Positions 59,314-64,000 of a DNA stretch of 64,000 bases are shown in pieces. Position 1 is the first letter of the stretch. Each line of letters opens with the position of its first letter. Source of the DNA: Corynebacterium minutissimum (GTDB taxonomy: Bacteria; Actinomycetota; Actinomycetes; Mycobacteriales; Mycobacteriaceae); contig NZ_LAYQ01000010.1 of NCBI RefSeq assembly GCF_000988205.1, positions 1 to 64,000 on the forward strand, in the 5' to 3' direction. A program made the translations under genes and the position numbers. The notes under the pieces are model-generated. The model searched no databases, was not told the DNA's origin, and saw nothing but the letters and a program-made list of their open reading frames with translations.

Positions 59314-59787
59314 ATGGCATCGCGCCGTATTCTTGTCATTTTTGCTTGCCTTCCGCTTTCTGCCTGCGCTGCCACGCAGGCAGAACCTGCTCCGCGAGCC
59401 GAGCCCAACCCCACCACCTCGGCCCAGCTGCCTTCCTGGAAGCCTGATGCGGTACCCCAGCCGGTCAACCGCTTGGGTGACACCACCTCCATCGCGCCAG
59501 CTCCGGCTGAACCGGAACCTACGGCCGAAGCACCAGCTCCCGCACCCGTAGTAGCCGAAACACCCACGCCACGCGTCGAAGTAGAAACCGTCACCGTCCG
59601 CGCGCCAGCGCCCGCACCAGCACCGGCGCCACGCCCGGCCCCACCGCAGCGGCCCAAACCCAAGCTAGAACTGCCCGAGCCTCCGCAGATTCCCCTCCCG
59701 CCGGAAGTCCAGGAGGGTCTCGATCAGCTACCCAAACTGCCGCCTTTGCCGAAGGCGGAGGAGATCTACATCGATGTGCCCTTCTAA
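59314..59787 (+). CDS. proline-rich lipoprotein of unknown function
   Basis: A 157-residue protein with a lipoprotein signal (lipobox LSAC, Cys18) and then an almost entirely Pro/Ala/Glu-rich chain (APAPAPAPRPAPPQRPKPK and similar). Such chains span cell walls or bind peptidoglycan-associated partners. AAGGGGG precedes the ATG at 59314. No enzymatic domain is visible. Confidence 0.65.
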   Translation: MASRRILVIFACLPLSACAATQAEPAPRAEPNPTTSAQLPSWKPDAVPQPVNRLGDTTSIAPAPAEPEPTAEAPAPAPVVAETPTPRVEVETVTVRAPAPAPAPAPRPAPPQRPKPKLELPEPPQIPLPPEVQEGLDQLPKLPPLPKAEEIYIDVPF

Positions 59788-59803
59788 AAGTCAGATGCCA
59801 CAT

Positions 59804-59865
59804 ACGTTTCGATCAAATAGTGGCAGAAAATCACCCATTTTCGGGACCTTAATTGATCGAAACGT
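59804..59865. repeat. 13-bp perfect inverted repeat around a second hairpin
   Basis: ACGTTTCGATCAA (59804-59816) and TTGATCGAAACGT (59853-59865) enclose GAAAAT-CACCC-ATTTTC. It begins 17 bases after the lipoprotein stop codon and 145 bases before the efflux operon, so it may be a terminator or a two-half-site operator. Confidence 0.6.
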
Positions 59866-60010
59866 CACCAGACCTCATAGCCTCGCACCATCTAAGGGTA
59901 GACCCTGATCTACCTCCTATATTCCCCCCACTGCGCATGACAAGACACATGCCCGAGAGTTAATCTGAACCCGATTTCAATGACGGCGTTAACCTGACAG
60001 TAAGGGATTC

Positions 60011-61621
60011 ATGAATAAGAAAGCTCTCGGCATCACTGCTGGCGCTATCGCTGCGGTTCTCCTCGCAGGCGGCGGTGGAATGTACGCACTAACCAGTGGG
60101 TCTTCCGATATTCAGCTCACCGCAACCGATGTCACGAAAACCACCAAAGAAGACCTGATCAGTTCCGTCTCCGCCTCCGGAACGGTTTCTGCCGAGCGCG
60201 AACTCTCACTGACCACCTCGCTGACCGGCCCCATCCAGTCTTTAGACGCGAAGGTGGGCGATCGCGTCGAAGCCCAACAGTTGCTCGGCCGCATGGACAC
60301 CACCGAAACCGAGCGCGAGCTCGAGGCCCAGCGCACCTCCCAGGAGGCCAGCAAGCTCGAGGCCGTCCACCAAATCGAGGATGCCCAGCTCCAGCTGCGC
60401 CAGCTTCAGGATTCCCTCGACCAAGGCCTCAACCCCGAGGTCAACAGCGCCCAGTCCGCCGTGAACTCGGCGCAGACCGAGTACGCCGAGGCACAGCGCA
60501 AGCTCGATGATGCCCTCGCTGCCAAGGGCGACCGCCCCGAGATTGCCGAAGCCCGCGCCGCCGTCGAGCAAGCACGCTCCGGGGTGCGCGATGCTGAGTC
60601 CAAGTCTTTCCAGTCCGCACTGGCCTCCCTCGGCACCGCCACCGAAGATCCTTCCGGAATCAACACTGCCAGCGCTTTCTTGAGCTACCTCGATTCTGAC
60701 GAGGCCGTGCAGGACTCCGAGCGCCAGCTCAAGCAGTCCGAGGAATCCTATGGTCGCGTCCTCCGCGGCATCGACCGCGAGCTAGGCGAACAACAGCGCG
60801 CCACCGCCGCCTCCTACCAAGCGGTTGCCGATGCCGAACGCGCGCTGCAAGCCAGCAACCTCGCCATCGAACAGCAGATTTCCTCCCAGTCCCAAGCGGT
60901 GAACCACGCGGTGGAATCGGCGGCGTCGGCAAGCGCGAACAACGCCAAGGAAAATGGGCCACTGGAGTACCGGCTCTCCCAGGCCGACCTGCGCTCCCCG
61001 CTGGCGGGAGTCATCACCGCCGTCAACGGCGAAGCCGGCATGCCCGCCGAAGGCCCCATCCTCACCGTGGCGGATGACTCCACGTTGTTGGTGAAGTCCA
61101 CGGTCAAGGAGGGCGATATCGCCCGCATCAAGGTCGGCGATGAAGTTTCGTTCACCTCGCCGTCGAGCCCAGGCAAGGAGTTCAAAGGCAAGGTCACCTT
61201 CATCTCCCCCACCGCTGAGCAGCCCGATGTCGAGGCTGGCGCAGGCGGCGGCTCCGGCAAGCCAACTGGCTCCTCCAAGCCCGAATTCCCCGTGCACATC
61301 CGTGTCGACGGCAACCGCGAGGGGCTGCGCCTCGGTTCCACCACAAAGGTAAAGATCATTACGAAGAAGGACAAGAACGTCATCACCGTGCCGCTCTCCG
61401 CCATCTATGAAGAAGGCGGCAAGAAGAACGTCCTCGTCGTCGACAACGGCACGATCCAGGCGCGCGAGGTCAAGGTCGCCAGCGAATCTGATTTCTCCGC
61501 TGCCATCTCCTCCGGTCTCAAGGAGGGCGAGACCGTCATCAGCCAGGCGGATACGCACAAGGACATGGTCGGCATGTCCGCCTCCGTCGATGGCTCCGAT
61601 GCTGCGGAAGAGAACGCATGA
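60011..61621 (+). CDS. efflux periplasmic adaptor subunit (HlyD/MacA family)
   Basis: A 536-residue membrane-fusion protein: N-terminal membrane anchor (LGITAGAIAAVLLAGGGGMYAL), a lipoyl half (SGTVSAERELSLTTSLTGPI), a long coiled coil (about residues 95-310), the second lipoyl half (LRSPLAGVITAVNGEAGM) and beta-barrel domains. A Gly/Ser-rich insertion (GAGGGSGKPTGSSK) lies in the barrel. It partners the MacB-like ATPase and permease that follow with 4-base overlaps. The export substrate is unknown; in a mycomembrane organism the adaptor may act across the cell wall. Confidence 0.88.
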   Translation: MNKKALGITAGAIAAVLLAGGGGMYALTSGSSDIQLTATDVTKTTKEDLISSVSASGTVSAERELSLTTSLTGPIQSLDAKVGDRVEAQQLLGRMDTTETERELEAQRTSQEASKLEAVHQIEDAQLQLRQLQDSLDQGLNPEVNSAQSAVNSAQTEYAEAQRKLDDALAAKGDRPEIAEARAAVEQARSGVRDAESKSFQSALASLGTATEDPSGINTASAFLSYLDSDEAVQDSERQLKQSEESYGRVLRGIDRELGEQQRATAASYQAVADAERALQASNLAIEQQISSQSQAVNHAVESAASASANNAKENGPLEYRLSQADLRSPLAGVITAVNGEAGMPAEGPILTVADDSTLLVKSTVKEGDIARIKVGDEVSFTSPSSPGKEFKGKVTFISPTAEQPDVEAGAGGGSGKPTGSSKPEFPVHIRVDGNREGLRLGSTTKVKIITKKDKNVITVPLSAIYEEGGKKNVLVVDNGTIQAREVKVASESDFSAAISSGLKEGETVISQADTHKDMVGMSASVDGSDAAEENA

Positions 61622-62292
61622 GCCGCCTCATTGAGATGCGGGGAATCGTCAAACGCTTCAACGAGGGCCTCGACAGCGAGCTGACCGTCATCCCGGGCCT
61701 CGACTTCAGCGTGGAGGAGGGCGAGTTCGTGGCCGTCGTTGGCCAGTCCGGATCCGGCAAATCCACACTGATGAACATCATCGGCCTGCTCGACCGTCCC
61801 ACCGCCGGCGAATACCAGCTGGCAGGCGTGGATGCACTGGCGCTTGGCGACGACAAACTAGCCTCCTTCCGCGGCCAAAAAATCGGCTTCATCTTCCAGA
61901 ACTTCAACCTGATCGGCCGCATGTCCGCGCTAAAAAACGTGGAGATGCCCATGGTCTATGCGGGCGTTTCCGCCCACGAGCGCACCCAGCGCGCGGAAGA
62001 GCTTCTGGAGATGGTCGGTATGAGCGACCGCATGAACCACCTCCCCAATGAGCTCTCCGGTGGTCAGAAGCAGCGCGTGGCGGTGGCCCGCGCCTTGGCC
62101 AACCAGCCGGAGATTCTCCTAGCGGACGAGCCCACCGGCGCGCTGGATTCGCAGACCGGCCGCATGGTCATGGACCTCTTCCACGAACTGCACCGCACGC
62201 ATGGAAAGACCATTTTGTTTATTACCCACAACCCGGAATTGGCTGATGAGTGCAGCCGCACCGTCACGATGAAGGACGGTGTGCTGTCATGA
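61618..62292 (+). CDS. ABC transporter ATP-binding protein (MacB/LolD family)
   Basis: A 224-residue ATPase: Walker A GQSGSGKSTLMNIIG, IGFIFQNFNLIGRMSALKNVEMPM (the LolD/MacB Q-loop region), signature LSGGQKQRVAVARAL and Walker B ILLADEPTGALD. It drives the mechanotransmission-type permease encoded next. It overlaps its neighbours by 4 bases on each side. Confidence 0.92.
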   Translation: MSRLIEMRGIVKRFNEGLDSELTVIPGLDFSVEEGEFVAVVGQSGSGKSTLMNIIGLLDRPTAGEYQLAGVDALALGDDKLASFRGQKIGFIFQNFNLIGRMSALKNVEMPMVYAGVSAHERTQRAEELLEMVGMSDRMNHLPNELSGGQKQRVAVARALANQPEILLADEPTGALDSQTGRMVMDLFHELHRTHGKTILFITHNPELADECSRTVTMKDGVLS

Positions 62293-63584
62293 ATTTCGCT
62301 GAATCCACCAAGATGGCGCTGACCAGCCTGCGCACCAACAAGATGCGCTCGGCGTTGACTCTCTTGGGCGTCATCATCGGCATCGCCGCGGTCATCGCCA
62401 TCGTCACGCTCGGCCACTCCTTGCAGGCTTCCGTGCAGAAAGACTTGGACAAGGTCGGCGCCAATAACTTCACCGTCCAGGTCAAGGAGCGCCCTGAGGA
62501 GGGCGAAGAGGAAGAAGCCGATGATCCCTTCATGGGCGGCGGCTTTGTCGAGGACGAGTCCTCGATGCTCACCCCGGACATGCTGGACCGCGCCAAGGAG
62601 GTCTTGGGAGATCAGATCGCCGGCATCAATATCGGCGAATACAGCTCCTATTCCGGCACCCTCGTGGTCGAGGGCACGTCCGGGGAGGAGACCGCCAACC
62701 TCCTGGTCCGCCCCACCAACCCGGATTATGTCTCAGGCTCGTCCTATTCCATCGTGGCCGGGCGCTTCCTCAGCGAAGACGATATCGATTCCAGCCGGGC
62801 AGTAGCCATGCTGGATAAGGAAACCGCCACCAAGCTTTTCGACGCTCCTGAAGACGCCATTGGCCAATACGTGAGCTTTGAAAGCCAGGAGGCCACTCCG
62901 ATTGAGCTCGCCGTCGTCGGCGTTTTTGAAGAGCCGCAAACCGGACCTCTGGTGGGCGGTGGCCCCAGCCAAACTGCCTTCGTTCCTTACCCGCTGGAGG
63001 CCGAGTTCTCCGATTCCCCCGGCGCCGGCACCGCGTTCAGCGAGGTCACCGTTCGCGGCAACCCGGACTTGGACAAGGCCGCGGTGGCTAGCAACCTGCA
63101 GCGCGTCTTCGATAGCTACTACAAAGACAACCCTGACTACATGGTGAAGGTGTCTGACTTCAGCGATGACCTCGCGTCCCTGAACCAGATCTTCACCACG
63201 ATGAGCTTGGTTCTCGCGGCCATCGGCGGTATCTCGCTGCTCGTCGGCGGCATCGGCGTGATGAACATTATGCTCATCACCGTTACCGAGCGCACCCGTG
63301 AGATTGGCATCCGCAAGGCGCTTGGCGCACGCCGCCGTGATATCCGCATCCAGTTCATCACGGAGGCCATCGTGGTCTGCCTCATCGGTGGTCTCATCGG
63401 CATCGCCATCGGCACCGCCGCCGGCATGGCGGGCGCGGCCGCCATCGGCTCACTCGTGGCGCCGCCGCTGTGGGCGGTCATCCTCTCGCTGCTCTTCTCG
63501 CTGGCTATTGGCCTCTTCTTTGGCTACTACCCCGCGGGCAAGGCCGCGAAGCTGGACCCGATTGAGGCGCTGCGTTACGAATGA
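62289..63584 (+). CDS. MacB-family ABC transporter permease
   Basis: A 431-residue FtsX/MacB permease: one N-terminal helix (RSALTLLGVIIGIAAVIAIVTLG), a large outer MacB-type domain (residues about 50-290), and three C-terminal helices with GGIGVMNIMLITVTERTREIGIRKALGA and GYYPAGKAAKLDPIEALRYE, the classic closing motif. The ATG at 62289 overlaps the ATPase stop codon. It completes a three-gene efflux operon. Confidence 0.93.
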   Translation: MNFAESTKMALTSLRTNKMRSALTLLGVIIGIAAVIAIVTLGHSLQASVQKDLDKVGANNFTVQVKERPEEGEEEEADDPFMGGGFVEDESSMLTPDMLDRAKEVLGDQIAGINIGEYSSYSGTLVVEGTSGEETANLLVRPTNPDYVSGSSYSIVAGRFLSEDDIDSSRAVAMLDKETATKLFDAPEDAIGQYVSFESQEATPIELAVVGVFEEPQTGPLVGGGPSQTAFVPYPLEAEFSDSPGAGTAFSEVTVRGNPDLDKAAVASNLQRVFDSYYKDNPDYMVKVSDFSDDLASLNQIFTTMSLVLAAIGGISLLVGGIGVMNIMLITVTERTREIGIRKALGARRRDIRIQFITEAIVVCLIGGLIGIAIGTAAGMAGAAAIGSLVAPPLWAVILSLLFSLAIGLFFGYYPAGKAAKLDPIEALRYE

Positions 63585-63723
63585 TCCCACTCATCCTCCC
63601 GACTTATCAGGTATTCTGAAGCCCAAAAGTTCGGGGGGACTCCATATTGGATAAGCGGTGCGTTTTTGAGTTCTTCGCACCCCAATCCCCTCTTGCCGGT
63701 ACTTCCACTATCAAGAGGCACTC

Positions 63724-64000
63724 ATGAAACTCATACAGCATGAACTAGGTCATTCTGAAGCAGAGACCATACTTGGCGCATTGCCGTTGCCTCGCCGAAG
63801 CACCTACCTCAACTTGGCTAAACAGCACGGAGACACCGGTACCGACATCGATATACTCGCAGCTCATCTTTATGTTTGGAATGGCTTCATGGCATCTGTT
63901 GTTGACAGAACAACTGGTGAAGTTGAGGTTCTCTTGCGCAACTTTATCGATTCAAGATTTAGAGAGTGGAACTCCTCGCCTCCAAGAAATGGCTCGCCAG
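63724..64000 (+). CDS. Abi-like family protein, 3' end outside window
   Basis: The first 92 residues of a protein. YVWNGFMASVVDRTTGEVEVLLRNFIDSRF matches the Abi-like (AbiD/F) pattern of actinobacteria, a helical segment with WN and then EVxLRN, which defines a family first found in phage abortive infection and later also called HEPN-type RNases. AAGAGG lies 5 bases before the ATG. It looks lower in GC than the efflux operon before it, a sign of transfer. A defence role is inferred from the family only; the C-terminal half was not seen. Confidence 0.6.
   Translation, partial: MKLIQHELGHSEAETILGALPLPRRSTYLNLAKQHGDTGTDIDILAAHLYVWNGFMASVVDRTTGEVEVLLRNFIDSRFREWNSSPPRNGSP

Overview
The window is a chromosomal segment of a Corynebacterium. 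The evidence is the actinobacterial rpoB-rpoC, rplJ-rplL and secE-nusG-rplK-rplA blocks, a DUF3068 envelope protein, a DtxR-type iron box, an mntR/mntABCD block laid out as in C. diphtheriae, a menaquinone locus with the same gene order as M. tuberculosis Rv0555-Rv0562, and a Cas9 that closely resembles the small type II-C Cas9 of C. diphtheriae. The exact species cannot be read from the window.

Layout. 1-1.2 kb: tail of an unidentified gene and an ECF-type S component. 1.4-9.2 kb: rpoC and rpoB (minus strand) with two candidate promoters. 9.3-12.3 kb: DUF3068 protein, MFS exporter and a HigBA-type toxin-antitoxin pair. 12.4-13.6 kb: rplL and rplJ with an L10-type leader hairpin. 13.8-18.5 kb: siderophore ABC importer facing a siderophore-interacting protein across a DtxR box. 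18.5-19.5 kb: gene-free stretch with a 14-bp tandem repeat and a 135-bp nested inverted repeat. 19.5-24.2 kb: rplA, rplK, nusG, secE, four tRNAs and a frameshifted glutathionyl-hydroquinone-reductase-like gene. 24.3-34.7 kb: polyprenyl synthase, menJ-like, menG, mgtA, DUF3592, menD, a UvrA paralogue and menC. 34.8-36.2 kb: DcuC-type transporter. 36.3-43.3 kb: complete type II-C CRISPR-Cas locus (tracrRNA, cas9, cas1, cas2, 36 repeats). 43.4-44.1 kb: DIP1984-family gene followed by a highly structured, tRNA-like RNA candidate. 44.2-52 kb: menB, two small membrane proteins, menE, mntR, mntABCD and menA. 52-59 kb: small proteins, the ccsB-resB-ccdA-tlpA cytochrome c maturation operon, a histidine phosphatase and hemL. 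59.3-63.6 kb: proline-rich lipoprotein and a MacAB-like ABC efflux operon. The window ends inside an Abi-like gene.

How the genes work together. menD, menC, menE, menB, menA, menG and the menJ-like reductase, with the polyprenyl synthase, supply most of menaquinone synthesis. HemL and the cytochrome c maturation genes supply haem precursor and haem attachment for the same respiratory chain. The iron and manganese importers are each controlled by a DtxR-family regulator with a recognisable operator.

Two things stand out. First, the CRISPR-Cas locus, with its tracrRNA terminator placed just before the cas9 ribosome-binding site, and the neighbouring DIP1984/tRNA-like RNA pair sit as an island inside the menaquinone locus. 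Second, six otherwise intact genes are each broken by the loss of exactly one base in a 2-3-base run. This looks more like a sequencing or assembly deletion bias than like six real pseudogenes.
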